DNA of 22,792 bases from JBGZFC01 sp964631255 (GCA_964631255.1 CAZVWS010000033.1:1-22792); one strand, 5' to 3'. Numbered from the stretch's first letter, positions 1 to 8,390 are shown. Notes: generated by a model from the letters alone, not told the origin. Numbers and translations: made by a program.

Positions 1-45
1 TATCACAGAAGTCAAAGAAGAAATAGCGGTGAGCCGTAGTTGTGC

Positions 46-939
46 TTACTTCGGCGAGTATTTGTTTATTATCTGCATTGCTTCGGGTTGCAGCTTGATA
101 CTGTATAGCTTTCCAGTTTTGGCGCGTCGGTACTCCAGTCGTCCGTTTTTGATAGCGGTAGCGTGCAGAATATCTACAATATTAATACCTACAACGTAAA
201 AAAGGAGCATGAACAAGTCGCGATACCGTTCTTGGTACGGCTCGACGGGGTAATCTTTGAGTACGCGTAAATCCTCGACAGATAGGTTGCGGTGCGGTGT
301 TTCCTCCTCTTTGAAAGTGAACATATCGAAAGGGTATATATCTTTAGAGAGCAATCTTCTCTTGTGGGCGTGGTTGAATATGGCGCGTATGTTTCGGAAA
401 TGGATGGAGCGTGTGTTTACCTTGCAAGAGTGGCGTAGTTTGTTGTTAAAATCTTCGAGCCAGTTGTAATCTATATCGGAGAATTTGAGTGTTTGCAAAT
501 CGTGGTGTTTGGCGATGGTGTCTAAGGTATATTTGTAGTTGCGTAGTGTGCCTTTTGTTTCGATTGTTTCGATATATAAATTGGCGTGTTGCAAAAACAG
601 ATAATTTTCGCCCAAAATGGTTTCGGGAGCTTCCTCGGTATTGCCGTTGCGGATGAATTGTTGCAGTTGCTGCGGTGTGGTTTTGTCTAACGTGCCGTTG
701 AGTTTAAGGCGCAGCAGCAGGTTTTCGGCACCGGACAGCTGCGCTTTGATGAAATTGTTGAAGAATGCTTTGTTTGGCAAATCGCCCTCGATTTTGTCGC
801 CAATCCAGTTTTCTTCGGGGATGGATATGTTTAATGCTACGTGAAGAACTTTTTGCTGATGCGACACGGTTAGTTTGAGCGGGTAGGTTCCGTCCTTTTT
901 TTTGTTTCTTTTGTCTAAGTATAATTTTACTGATGCCAT
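46..939 (-). CDS. Tyrosine recombinase (phage/ICE-type integrase), C-terminally truncated
   Basis: A 297-residue protein of the tyrosine site-specific recombinase family found on Bacteroidota mobile elements. Residues 1 to about 85 look like the arm-DNA-binding domain (a KLYLDKR...DGTYPLKLTV pattern). Residues about 110-210 form the SAM-like core-binding domain. From about 215 the catalytic domain begins, with a VGINIVDIL box typical of the branch that carries GIN where XerD has GLR, followed by the beta-hairpin KNGRLEYRRAKTGK. The reading frame then stops at KYSPK, so the HxxR motif, the second His and the Tyr nucleophile are all missing; full members run to roughly 380-400 residues. One alternative frame stays open to the window edge and reads RYFFFDFCD, which resembles the family's usual continuation, so a frameshift near position 46 is possible. 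The gene is read away from tRNA-Val, starting about 200 nt past the tRNA 3' end. As drawn it is probably inactive. Confidence 0.85.
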   Translation of the reverse strand: MASVKLYLDKRNKKKDGTYPLKLTVSHQQKVLHVALNISIPEENWIGDKIEGDLPNKAFFNNFIKAQLSGAENLLLRLKLNGTLDKTTPQQLQQFIRNGNTEEAPETILGENYLFLQHANLYIETIETKGTLRNYKYTLDTIAKHHDLQTLKFSDIDYNWLEDFNNKLRHSCKVNTRSIHFRNIRAIFNHAHKRRLLSKDIYPFDMFTFKEEETPHRNLSVEDLRVLKDYPVEPYQERYRDLFMLLFYVVGINIVDILHATAIKNGRLEYRRAKTGKLYSIKLQPEAMQIINKYSPK

Positions 940-984
940 AATTTTGCTGTTTTTGCTTTTTTAATTTTTTCCTGCTCGCAAATT

Positions 985-1006
985 ATTTGCATTTAATTTG
1001 CATTTA
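985..1006. repeat. Tandem 11-bp direct repeat upstream of the integrase
   Basis: Two adjacent perfect copies of ATTTGCATTTA lie at 985-995 and 996-1006, about 45 bp before the integrase start. Direct repeats between an integrase gene and its target tRNA are often arm-type or excisionase binding sites; that role is inference here. Confidence 0.55.
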
Positions 1007-1019
1007 TTTCGGTCAAAAT

Positions 1020-1050
1020 CGGGCAATTTTCGGCAAAAAACGGCAAAAAT
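1020..1050. repeat. Three near-identical 10-bp repeats (CGGCAAAAAA type)
   Basis: CGGGCAATTTT (1020-1030), CGGCAAAAAA (1031-1040) and CGGCAAAAAT (1041-1050) follow each other with about one helical turn per unit. They lie between the integrase start and the tRNA terminator. A protein-binding array on one face of the helix is possible; the sequence alone does not show which protein. Confidence 0.45.
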
Positions 1051-1087
1051 TGGTGGTTATTTTGGATGTATCTTTGCTGTATATAGA

Positions 1088-1136
1088 CAAAAAAAGCCCC
1101 GATAATCATTTGTTATAAATTGATTATCAGTGCTTT
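1088..1136 (-). terminator. Rho-independent terminator downstream of tRNA-Val
   Basis: Read on the minus strand, a hairpin with perfect 8-bp arms GATAATCA (plus-strand 1101-1108) and TGATTATC (1121-1128) extends through a partly mismatched lower stem to AAAGC/GCTTT. A run of seven T follows (plus-strand A run 1089-1095). It lies about 10 nt past the tRNA 3' end and most likely ends the tRNA transcript. Confidence 0.7.
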
Positions 1137-1146
1137 GTGTGTGTTG

Positions 1147-1221
1147 TGGGCGTTGACGGATTCGAACCGCCGACCCTCTGCTTGTAAGGCAGATGCTCTG
1201 AACCAGCTGAGCTAAACGCCC
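1147..1221 (-). tRNA. tRNA-Val, anticodon TAC
   Basis: The 75-nt minus-strand sequence begins GGGCGTT and folds as a complete cloverleaf. The acceptor stem is GGGCGTT/AACGCCC with discriminator A. The D arm contains AGCTCAGCTGG, the anticodon stem is CTGCC around loop CTTACAA, and the T arm has GGTTCGAATCC. The anticodon TAC (plus-strand 1184-1186) reads GUA and other Val codons. CCA is not encoded. The 3' end faces the truncated integrase, so this gene is a plausible integration target whose 3' half would be rebuilt by the incoming element. Confidence 0.96.
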
Positions 1222-1277
1222 GAAAAAATTTATCCATTATTCATTCAAGAAAAATGTGCTTTTCCTTAAAAGCGATG

Positions 1278-1308
1278 CAAAAATACAACCTTTTTATTTT
1301 ACTGCAAA
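1278..1308 (-). promoter_or_regulatory. Bacteroidota-type promoter of tRNA-Val
   Basis: On the minus strand TTTG (plus-strand CAAA 1305-1308) is followed after exactly 19 nt by TATTTTTG (plus-strand 1278-1285). This matches the primary sigma factor consensus of Bacteroides, TTTG-N19-TAnnTTTG. Transcription should begin near 1272, about 50 nt before the mature tRNA. Confidence 0.8.
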
Positions 1309-1337
1309 ATATTTTTGCAATTATTTTAAAAAAAAAT

Positions 1338-1368
1338 TTTCAAAACACTGTTATTATCGCTATTTTTG
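1338..1368 (+). promoter_or_regulatory. Probable purB promoter
   Basis: TATTTTTG at 1361-1368 matches the TAnnTTTG box, with TTTC 19 nt upstream at 1338-1341 as a near match to the -33 box. It predicts a leader of about 130 nt before purB. That leader contains a perfect 8-bp inverted repeat, AAAATCAC (1417-1424) and GTGATTTT (1454-1461), of unknown role. Confidence 0.55.
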
Positions 1369-1504
1369 TACTTTCAATTATTGTTTTGACAAATAAATAA
1401 GTGTTTAAAACATTTGAAAATCACATTATAATGAAAAGAAGGTGGTTGGAAAAGTGATTTTCTCCCACTTCGAAGCTCCAAAGTAAAAATAAAACACGAT
1501 TCAA

Positions 1505-2848
1505 ATGAAACTCGACCAACTCACAGCCATTTCACCTATCGACGGAAGATACAGAGATAAAACCGAACCATTAGCACCCTATTTTTCGGAATTCGCACTC
1601 ATCAAATATCGCACGCTGGTAGAAGTTGAGTATTTTATCGCTCTTTGCGATTTGGGTATCAGCCCATTGCACAAAATGGATAAAGAAAAATATCCACTGC
1701 TGCGCCAAATAGTAACCGACTTTTCGACATCCGATGCCCAACGCATCAAAGATATAGAAAAAATTACCAACCACGATGTGAAAGCGGTAGAATACTTTTT
1801 AAAAGAAAAATTCGATAACTTGCAGTTGCAGGAATTCAAAGAATTTATTCATTTCGGACTCACATCGCAAGATATAAACAACACAGCCACTCCGCTTATG
1901 TGGAAAGATGCGCTGCAACATGTTTATACACCCATGCTCGATTCGCTTTGTGAGCAAATAAATAATTTTGCCAACGAATGGAAAGATATTCCCATGCTGG
2001 CACGCACACACGGGCAACCGGCATCTCCCACCCGACTGGGAAAAGAGATGCAAGTATTTTCCTACCGCCTCAGCAACCAAATAGAAGTATTGAAACACAT
2101 ACCGGCAAAAGCCAAATTTGGCGGAGCAACCGGCAATTTCAACGCGCACCATGTGGCATATCCGCAAATCGATTGGAAACAATTTGGGCAACAATTTTTG
2201 TCGGACAGATTGGGCTTGGTAAGAGAAGAGTTTACAACCCAAATATCTAATTACGATGCTTTTGCCGCCTCGTTCGATGCACTCAAACGCATCAACACCA
2301 TTCTGTTAGATTTTTCCAAAGATATGTGGCAATATATCTCGATGGAATATTTCAAACAGAAAATAAAAGAGGGCGAAGTGGGCTCATCTGCCATGCCGCA
2401 CAAAGTGAACCCGATAGATTTTGAAAATGCCGAGGGCAATTTAGGAATTGCATCCGCCTTATTAGAGCACTTGGCAACCAAACTCCCCATTTCGCGTCTG
2501 CAACGGGATTTGACCGATTCTACCGTGATTCGAAACATCGGAGTGCCACTGGCACATGCATTCATTGCACTGCAAAGCATAACAAAAGGGCTCAACAAAT
2601 TGTTATTAAACAAAAGTGCGATGGAAAAAGATTTAGAAAACAACTGGGCAGTTGTGGCAGAAGGAATTCAGACCATACTTCGTCGCGAAGGTTATCCAAA
2701 ACCATACGAAGCACTAAAAGAACTTACTCGCACCAACCAACATGTTACAAAAGAGAGCATTGCTGAGTTTATAGAAACACTACATGTGAGCGAAAACGTG
2801 AAACAGGAGCTAAAATCAATAACACCGCAAAATTATACAGGAATATAA
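1505..2848 (+). CDS. purB: Adenylosuccinate lyase PurB
   Basis: A cytoplasmic enzyme of purine synthesis that removes fumarate from SAICAR and from adenylosuccinate, so it acts twice on the way to AMP. The 447 residues are full length for the E. coli-like branch of the fumarase/aspartase superfamily, and the N-terminus (LTAISPIDGRYRDK) is typical of it. Visible motifs are HFGLTSQDINNT from His116, THGQPASPT with the general-acid His169, and the signature GSSAMPHKVNP at 293-303 with the mobile-loop serines 294/295. The ATG at 1505 fits the family start. No other purine gene is adjacent. The gene reads away from tRNA-Val and probably has its own promoter at 1338-1368. The following gene starts 74 nt downstream, so co-transcription with rluB is possible. 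Confidence 0.97.
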   Translation: MKLDQLTAISPIDGRYRDKTEPLAPYFSEFALIKYRTLVEVEYFIALCDLGISPLHKMDKEKYPLLRQIVTDFSTSDAQRIKDIEKITNHDVKAVEYFLKEKFDNLQLQEFKEFIHFGLTSQDINNTATPLMWKDALQHVYTPMLDSLCEQINNFANEWKDIPMLARTHGQPASPTRLGKEMQVFSYRLSNQIEVLKHIPAKAKFGGATGNFNAHHVAYPQIDWKQFGQQFLSDRLGLVREEFTTQISNYDAFAASFDALKRINTILLDFSKDMWQYISMEYFKQKIKEGEVGSSAMPHKVNPIDFENAEGNLGIASALLEHLATKLPISRLQRDLTDSTVIRNIGVPLAHAFIALQSITKGLNKLLLNKSAMEKDLENNWAVVAEGIQTILRREGYPKPYEALKELTRTNQHVTKESIAEFIETLHVSENVKQELKSITPQNYTGI

Positions 2849-2922
2849 AAAACAGATTTAAGTTTAGGTAATCAAAAAAAACAAAAGCCGTGAGGCTGTA
2901 ATCTTTTAATAAGTAAAAAACA

Positions 2923-4074
2923 ATGGCAACGAATAATGAAGAACAACGTCCCAGACGTAATTTCGACAACTCGAACAGAGAGAGAAACTCTTTCTCAAAC
3001 AGAAACTATAACGAGCGAAGAACACCGTCCAACGAATCGGGCAATTACAACCCATCTGACAGACCATACAGACAGTACGACAACAACTACGCGCAATCCG
3101 ACAACAGAAAATTTAGCAACAACACGGATAGCGAAGGCAAAAAACGTCGTCCACGAGTAGGCGATAGACTACATGCTACCGGCACGGCAAGCAGCAATTA
3201 TGCCGATAGAGACAGAGATAGAAACCAATACGAGGGAGGTGGCTACGACAACAGAAACCGAACAGCTCCCCAACAGCAGGAAGGACATCAACCCAAAAAA
3301 CTGAAAAAGAAAAAACCATTTAAACAGATAAAATACAAAGAGAGTGCCGACCCCAACACTCCCATTCGCCTCAACAAGTATTTGGCAAATGCCGGAGTTT
3401 GCTCGCGTCGCGAAGCCGATGAATTTATCGAAGCCGGTGTGGTAAAAGTAAATGGACAGGTTATTACCGAATTGGGAACAAAAATTACTCGTGCCGACGA
3501 AGTTTTGTTTCACGACCAACCCATCCAATTGGAGAGCAAAGTTTATGTATTGCTCAACAAACCAAAAGGATTCGTAACCACAACCGATGATCCCGAAAAC
3601 CGCAAAACGGTGATGGAATTGGTAAAAAGTGCTTGTCAAGAACGTATTTATCCCGTGGGACGCCTGGACCGTGGAACTACCGGCGTACTGCTATTGACAA
3701 ACGATGGCGATTTGGCTTCCAAACTAACCCACCCCAAATACGAAAAACGAAAAATTTACCAAGTTTGGTTGGACAAACCGGTTGCCATGGAGCACATGCA
3801 AGCTATTGCCGATGGCATTGAGTTGGAAGATGGCGAAATACATGCCGATGCTATCAGTTATGTTACCGAAGAAGATTTGAGCCAGGTGGGTATCGAAATT
3901 CATTCGGGAAGAAACCGCATCGTACGTCGCATTTTCGAGAAATTGGGTTATCGTGTACTCAAGCTGGATCGGGTATATTTTGCGGGACTAACCAAGAAAA
4001 AACTATCGCGCGGAAAATGGCGTTATCTATCAGAACAAGAAGTAAATATGCTCAGAATGGGTGCATTCGATTAA
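2923..4074 (+). CDS. rluB: 23S rRNA pseudouridine synthase, RluB/RsuA family, with long disordered N-terminus
   Basis: The protein converts a uridine in rRNA to pseudouridine; RluB acts on 23S rRNA helix 80-93 (U2605 in E. coli), and the exact target here is assumed. Residues 1 to about 140 are low complexity, rich in Asn, Arg, Asp, Tyr and Ser, ending in a basic patch (KKLKKKKPFK). Residues 147-190 form an S4 RNA-binding domain (RLNKYLANAGVCSRREAD). From about 205 comes the catalytic domain with LLNKPKGFVTT and GRLDRGTTGVLLLTNDG, in which Asp249 is the nucleophile. The C-terminal motif GRNRIVRRIFEKLGY is typical of RsuA/RluB/RluE/RluF. The core matches RluB, and the total of 383 residues is explained by the N-terminal extension, which is common in Bacteroidota. 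RsuA or RluE specificity cannot be excluded. Confidence 0.88.
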   Translation: MATNNEEQRPRRNFDNSNRERNSFSNRNYNERRTPSNESGNYNPSDRPYRQYDNNYAQSDNRKFSNNTDSEGKKRRPRVGDRLHATGTASSNYADRDRDRNQYEGGGYDNRNRTAPQQQEGHQPKKLKKKKPFKQIKYKESADPNTPIRLNKYLANAGVCSRREADEFIEAGVVKVNGQVITELGTKITRADEVLFHDQPIQLESKVYVLLNKPKGFVTTTDDPENRKTVMELVKSACQERIYPVGRLDRGTTGVLLLTNDGDLASKLTHPKYEKRKIYQVWLDKPVAMEHMQAIADGIELEDGEIHADAISYVTEEDLSQVGIEIHSGRNRIVRRIFEKLGYRVLKLDRVYFAGLTKKKLSRGKWRYLSEQEVNMLRMGAFD

Positions 4075-4199
4075 CCCTTTCAGAATACCGATTTATTTTT
4101 TAATCTGAAAAAAATCGTATAATTTTAAAAATTGAAACCAATTAATTAATATCGCTCCCAATTTTCTCGCAAATAAAGAAGATTAAAGGAGTTAATAGG

Positions 4200-5603
4200 A
4201 TGAATATGAAACTATTAAAAAGAACAACGATAGCCGATGCATTAAAATCGGAACAAACAGGAAGAGAAATCAACGTGAAAGGTTGGGTTCGCACTCGTCG
4301 CGGAAATAAAAACGTAAGTTTCGTGGCTTTAAACGACGGAACTACAATCAATAACATACAGATAGTTATAGACATAGCACAATTTGGTGAAGAATACCTG
4401 AAACCAATCACAACAGGTGCCTGCATCAATGTAAACGGTATTTTGGTAGAATCGCAAGGACAAGGTCAATCTGTTGAAATACAAGCAAGTGAAATAGAAA
4501 TATATGGTTCGGCAGACCCAACAACCTATCCGCTCCAAAAGAAAGGTCATTCGTTGGAGTTTTTGCGTGAAATAGCCTATTTGCGTCCGCGTACAAACAC
4601 GTTTGGTGCTATTTTCAGAATGAGACACCACATGTCGTATGCCATTCATAAATATTTCAACGACCGGGGATTCTACTATTTTCATACACCAATAATTACC
4701 GCTTCGGATGCCGAAGGTGCCGGTGCCATGTTTGAAGTAACCACGCTCGACCAAAATAATTTGCCCAGAACCGAAGAAGGAAAAATAGATTTTTCGCAAG
4801 ACTTTTTTGGCAGACAAACCAACCTCACCGTTTCGGGTCAGTTGGAAGGCGAATTGGGCGCGATGGCATTGGGTGCGATTTATACTTTCGGTCCTACATT
4901 TAGAGCCGAAAACTCCAATACTCCTCGCCACTTGGCAGAGTTTTGGATGATTGAGCCCGAAGTAGCCTTCAACGATATAGTTGATAACATGAATCTGGCA
5001 GAAGATTTCCTGAAATACCTCATTCGCTACGCGTTAGACAACTGCATGGAGGATATCGAATTTCTGACAAAAATGTACGACAACGAGTTGATAGACCGAC
5101 TCAAATTTGTTGTGGACAACGATTTCATTCGTCTATCGTACACCGAAGGGGTTAAAATTTTGGAAGAATCGGGACACAAATTCGAGTTTCCCGTGCATTG
5201 GGGAACAGATTTGCAATCGGAACACGAACGTTATTTGGTTGAAAAACACTTCAAGTGCCCCGTAATTCTCACAGATTACCCCAAAGAAATCAAATCGTTC
5301 TACATGAAGCAAAACGATGATGGCAAAACCGTTCGAGCCATGGATGTATTGTTCCCCAAAATTGGCGAAATCATCGGGGGATCGGAACGTGAAGCCGATT
5401 ACGACAAATTGATGCAACGGGTAAAAGAGATGGATATGCACATCGACCCCATTTGGTGGTATATAGATATTCGCAAATTTGGAACTGCACCGCACGCCGG
5501 TTTCGGACTCGGTTTTGAACGATTGATGCTGTTTGTAACCGGAATGACCAACATCCGCGATGTGATTCCGTTCCCAAGAACACCCAACAACGCGGAGTTT
5601 TGA
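4200..5603 (+). CDS. asnS: Asparaginyl-tRNA synthetase AsnS
   Basis: A class IIb aminoacyl-tRNA synthetase that attaches Asn to tRNA-Asn in the cytoplasm. At 467 residues it is the usual length (E. coli 466). The N-terminal OB-fold anticodon-binding domain is seen at about 20-105 (INVKGWVRTRRGNKNVSFVALNDG). The catalytic domain shows motif 2 in FRAENSNTPRHLAEFWMIEPE and motif 3 in GFGLGFERLMLFVTGMTNIRD, with the family C-terminus PFPRTPNNAEF. A clear Shine-Dalgarno-like AAAGGAG (4185-4191) sits 8 nt before the ATG at 4200, which supports that start over the second ATG at 4206 and is unusual among its neighbours. lepA follows after 23 nt, so the two are probably one transcript. A full-length AsnS suggests Asn-tRNA is made directly. 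Confidence 0.97.
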   Translation: MNMKLLKRTTIADALKSEQTGREINVKGWVRTRRGNKNVSFVALNDGTTINNIQIVIDIAQFGEEYLKPITTGACINVNGILVESQGQGQSVEIQASEIEIYGSADPTTYPLQKKGHSLEFLREIAYLRPRTNTFGAIFRMRHHMSYAIHKYFNDRGFYYFHTPIITASDAEGAGAMFEVTTLDQNNLPRTEEGKIDFSQDFFGRQTNLTVSGQLEGELGAMALGAIYTFGPTFRAENSNTPRHLAEFWMIEPEVAFNDIVDNMNLAEDFLKYLIRYALDNCMEDIEFLTKMYDNELIDRLKFVVDNDFIRLSYTEGVKILEESGHKFEFPVHWGTDLQSEHERYLVEKHFKCPVILTDYPKEIKSFYMKQNDDGKTVRAMDVLFPKIGEIIGGSEREADYDKLMQRVKEMDMHIDPIWWYIDIRKFGTAPHAGFGLGFERLMLFVTGMTNIRDVIPFPRTPNNAEF

Positions 5604-5626
5604 TTAGGATAGAGAAAAATTTTTAA

Positions 5627-7414
5627 ATGAAAAAAATACGCAATTTTTGTATCATAGCGCATATCGACCACGGCAAAAGTACGCTCGCCGACCGATTGCT
5701 CGAATTTACTAAAACCATCGACAGCAAAGACCTGCAATCGCAGATGCTGGACAGCATGGATTTGGAGCGCGAACGTGGCATCACCATCAAAAGTACCGCC
5801 GTGCAGATGAAGTACCAATACAACGGCGAAGAATACACGTTGAATCTCATCGACACGCCCGGACACGTGGATTTCTCGTACGAGGTTTCTCGCTCCATTG
5901 CCGCTTGCGAAGGAGCATTGCTCATCGTGGATGCCGCGCAAGGCATTCAGGCACAAACCATTTCTAATGTTTATATGGCAATAGAAAATGATTTGGAAAT
6001 AATTCCGATTCTCAATAAAATTGACTTGGAGAGTGCCATGCCCGACGAGGTAGAAGACCAAATAGTCGATTTGCTGGGTTGTCCGCGCACAGATATCATT
6101 CGCGCGAGCGGAAAAACCGGCGTGGGAATCGAAGAAATTCTGTCGGCCGTTATCGAGCGAGTACCCGCACCCAAAGGCGACCCCGAAGCTCCTTTACAAG
6201 CACTTATTTTTGACTCGGTTTTCAATGCTTTCAGAGGCATTATAGCCTATTTCAAAATAGTGAACGGCAGCATTTCGAAAGGCGATTTGGTGAAATTTGT
6301 GAATACCGGCAAAGAATATGATGCCGATGAAGTGGGCATTTTGCGATTGGGTATGGAACCACGTAAAACGGTAGAATGCGGAAACGTGGGATATATCATT
6401 TCGGGTATTAAAACATCGAAAGAGGTAAAAGTAGGCGACACCATCACGCATGTGAAACAACCTTGCGAAAAAGCCATCGAAGGATTTGAAGAGGTAAAAC
6501 CCATGGTTTTCGCGGGAGTTTATCCCATCGAAAGCGAAGATTTTGAGAATTTGCGCGCTTCGCTCGAAAAGCTGCAACTCAACGATGCATCGCTCACATT
6601 TCAACCCGAATCGTCTGTAGCACTCGGTTTTGGATTTAGATGCGGATTTTTGGGATTGTTGCACATGGAAATCATTCAAGAGCGTTTGGAACGAGAATTT
6701 GACATGGATGTAATTACCACCGTGCCCAATGTTTCGTACAAGGTGTACGACAAAAAAGGCAATATGAAAGAGGTACACAATCCGGCAGGACTCCCCGACC
6801 CCACTCTTATTGAGCATATCGACGAGCCATACATTCGCTCATCCATCATTACCAACACCACCTACATTGGACCAATAATGACGCTCTGCTTGGGTAAGCG
6901 CGGAATACTTATCAAGCAAGAATATATTTCGGGCGACCGGGTAGAAATTATTTTTGATTTGCCGTTGGGAGAAATTGTAATCGATTTTTACGATAAGCTA
7001 AAAAGTATCTCCAAAGGTTATGCATCGTTCGATTACCATATCCACGATTTCAGACCATCCAAATTGGTAAAATTGGATATTTTGCTCAATGGCGAACCGG
7101 TGGATGCGCTTTCTACTCTAACGCATACAGACAATGCCCAATCGTTTGGACGCAGAATGTGCGAAAAGCTGAAAGAACTGATACCTCGTCAGCAATTTGA
7201 TATTGCTATTCAGGCAGCCGTAGGTGCGAAAATCATTGCTCGCGAAACGGTAAAAGCCGTGCGAAAAGACGTTACCGCCAAATGTTATGGTGGTGATATT
7301 TCGCGCAAACGTAAGCTGTTAGAAAAGCAAAAAGAAGGAAAGAAACGGATGAAACAAGTTGGAAACGTAGAGGTTCCGCAAAAAGCGTTCTTGGCTGTGC
7401 TGAAGTTAGATTAA
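5627..7414 (+). CDS. lepA: Elongation factor 4 (LepA) ribosomal GTPase
   Basis: A translational GTPase related to EF-G that binds the ribosome and influences initiation, back-translocation or 30S maturation. The 595 residues are full length. GTP-binding motifs are G1 AHIDHGKST (11-19), the switch I region RGITIKS (50-56), G3 DTPGHVDF (76-83) and G4 NKID (130-133). Domain II and the EF-G-like domains III and V follow (FRCGFLGLLHMEI). The LepA-specific C-terminal domain carries YGGDISRKRKLLEKQKEGKKRMK and ends VPQKAFLAVLKLD. The ATG at 5627 gives the standard MKKIRNFCIIAHIDHGK start. It lies 23 nt after asnS and is followed by a strong hairpin terminator, so asnS-lepA forms an operon. Confidence 0.98.
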   Translation: MKKIRNFCIIAHIDHGKSTLADRLLEFTKTIDSKDLQSQMLDSMDLERERGITIKSTAVQMKYQYNGEEYTLNLIDTPGHVDFSYEVSRSIAACEGALLIVDAAQGIQAQTISNVYMAIENDLEIIPILNKIDLESAMPDEVEDQIVDLLGCPRTDIIRASGKTGVGIEEILSAVIERVPAPKGDPEAPLQALIFDSVFNAFRGIIAYFKIVNGSISKGDLVKFVNTGKEYDADEVGILRLGMEPRKTVECGNVGYIISGIKTSKEVKVGDTITHVKQPCEKAIEGFEEVKPMVFAGVYPIESEDFENLRASLEKLQLNDASLTFQPESSVALGFGFRCGFLGLLHMEIIQERLEREFDMDVITTVPNVSYKVYDKKGNMKEVHNPAGLPDPTLIEHIDEPYIRSSIITNTTYIGPIMTLCLGKRGILIKQEYISGDRVEIIFDLPLGEIVIDFYDKLKSISKGYASFDYHIHDFRPSKLVKLDILLNGEPVDALSTLTHTDNAQSFGRRMCEKLKELIPRQQFDIAIQAAVGAKIIARETVKAVRKDVTAKCYGGDISRKRKLLEKQKEGKKRMKQVGNVEVPQKAFLAVLKLD

Positions 7415-7450
7415 ACAAATTTCTACGCACACTTCCTATTCTAGCTAAAC

Positions 7451-7500
7451 AAAAAAGCTGCCTCCAAAGAAAACCAACTTTTGGAGACAGTTTTTTTATT
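7451..7500. terminator. Bidirectional terminator between lepA and the metallopeptidase gene
   Basis: A hairpin pairs CTGCCTCCAAA (7458-7468) with TTTGGAGACAG (7480-7490), with one C/A mismatch. An A run (7451-7456) lies on the left and a T run (7491-7497) on the right. It can act on both strands and sits between the convergent lepA and ypfJ-like genes. Confidence 0.85.
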
Positions 7501-7526
7501 TTTAGCGTATGTGGCGAGCAGCAAAA

Positions 7527-8390
7527 TTATTGATTAAATGTATCGCCCTGACGCACATCGCCCGTTTGGAAACCTTTTTTGTACCAAAATGTTCTTTGAG
7601 CCGATGTACCGTGTGTAAAGGAATCGGGGACGGTATAACCCATCGATTTTTTTTGCAGCGTGTCGTCGCCCACGGCGGTTGTGGCACTAATGGCGGACTC
7701 CAAATCGCCCTCTTCAATTTGAATGGTTCGCATGCGATGCGCCTGATTTGCCCAAAGTCCGGCAAAAAAATCGGCCTGCAACTCCATTTTCACGTTCAAC
7801 TTATTAAATTCGGCTTCAGGCACTCTGCCACGATATTGGTTCACTTGATCCAAGATTCCCAACAATTTTTGCACGTGGTGACCCACTTCGTGCGCTGTAA
7901 CATAAGCAATTGCCATTTCCCCCCGAGCACCATAATCTCTTATCAGCTGATGGAAAAAATTTAAATCGATATACACCTTCTCATCTGCAGGGCAATAGAA
8001 AGGACCCACCGAAGCGGTAGCATGCCCACAACCCGAAGTGGTAGCATCCGTAAAAGTTACAAGCGTTGGAGCACGATAAGTCTGGTTCATTTGCGATTCA
8101 AAAATTTCTGCCCAAACATCGTTGGCACTATTGAAAACGCCAAGTGTCAGAATTTTTAAATCTTCGTTTTCGTTCACACGAGATGGGTCAATTACCTCTT
8201 CCGAACCTTGTCCACCCGTAATTCCACCTGCCATATTGAGTACTTGCAGCGGATTTTGCCCCAGCAGCAAGGCAATGACGGCAATTATGATAGCTCCAAT
8301 ACCACCAAAAGCAAATCCTCGCTTAGCGGTGCCACGACCGCGACGATCTTCATAATTTTTCGTACTGTCGTTTCTGTTAATCCATTTCAT
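7527..8390 (-). CDS. ypfJ: YpfJ-family neutral zinc metallopeptidase, membrane anchored
   Basis: A 287-residue protein of the putative neutral zinc metallopeptidase family (YpfJ/KPN_02809). A cytoplasmic N-terminus with many charged residues leads to one membrane segment at about 27-45, so the catalytic domain is expected outside the cytoplasmic membrane. Two cysteines in the family pattern CGHAT...FYCPAD (121 and 133) could form a disulfide. The zinc motif is HEVGHH (167-172) and a likely third ligand lies in ELQADFFAGLWA (about 204-214). The conserved C-terminus HGTSAQRTFWYKKGFQTG is intact. The family's substrate is not established. It is read in the same direction as the TPR gene upstream but is separated from it by 124 nt, so co-transcription is uncertain. 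Confidence 0.9.
   Translation of the reverse strand: MKWINRNDSTKNYEDRRGRGTAKRGFAFGGIGAIIIAVIALLLGQNPLQVLNMAGGITGGQGSEEVIDPSRVNENEDLKILTLGVFNSANDVWAEIFESQMNQTYRAPTLVTFTDATTSGCGHATASVGPFYCPADEKVYIDLNFFHQLIRDYGARGEMAIAYVTAHEVGHHVQKLLGILDQVNQYRGRVPEAEFNKLNVKMELQADFFAGLWANQAHRMRTIQIEEGDLESAISATTAVGDDTLQKKSMGYTVPDSFTHGTSAQRTFWYKKGFQTGDVRQGDTFNQ

Noticed and set aside
2886..2897. AGCC-GTGA-GGCT hairpin between purB and the RluB-like gene as a terminator
   Set aside because: The stem is only 4 bp and no T run follows directly; read-through into the next gene is more likely.
3169..3639. 156-codon minus-strand frame opposite the RluB-like gene, and similar long frames opposite asnS, lepA, purB and rho
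   Set aside because: They are antisense shadows of well-identified genes with composition dictated by the coding strand.
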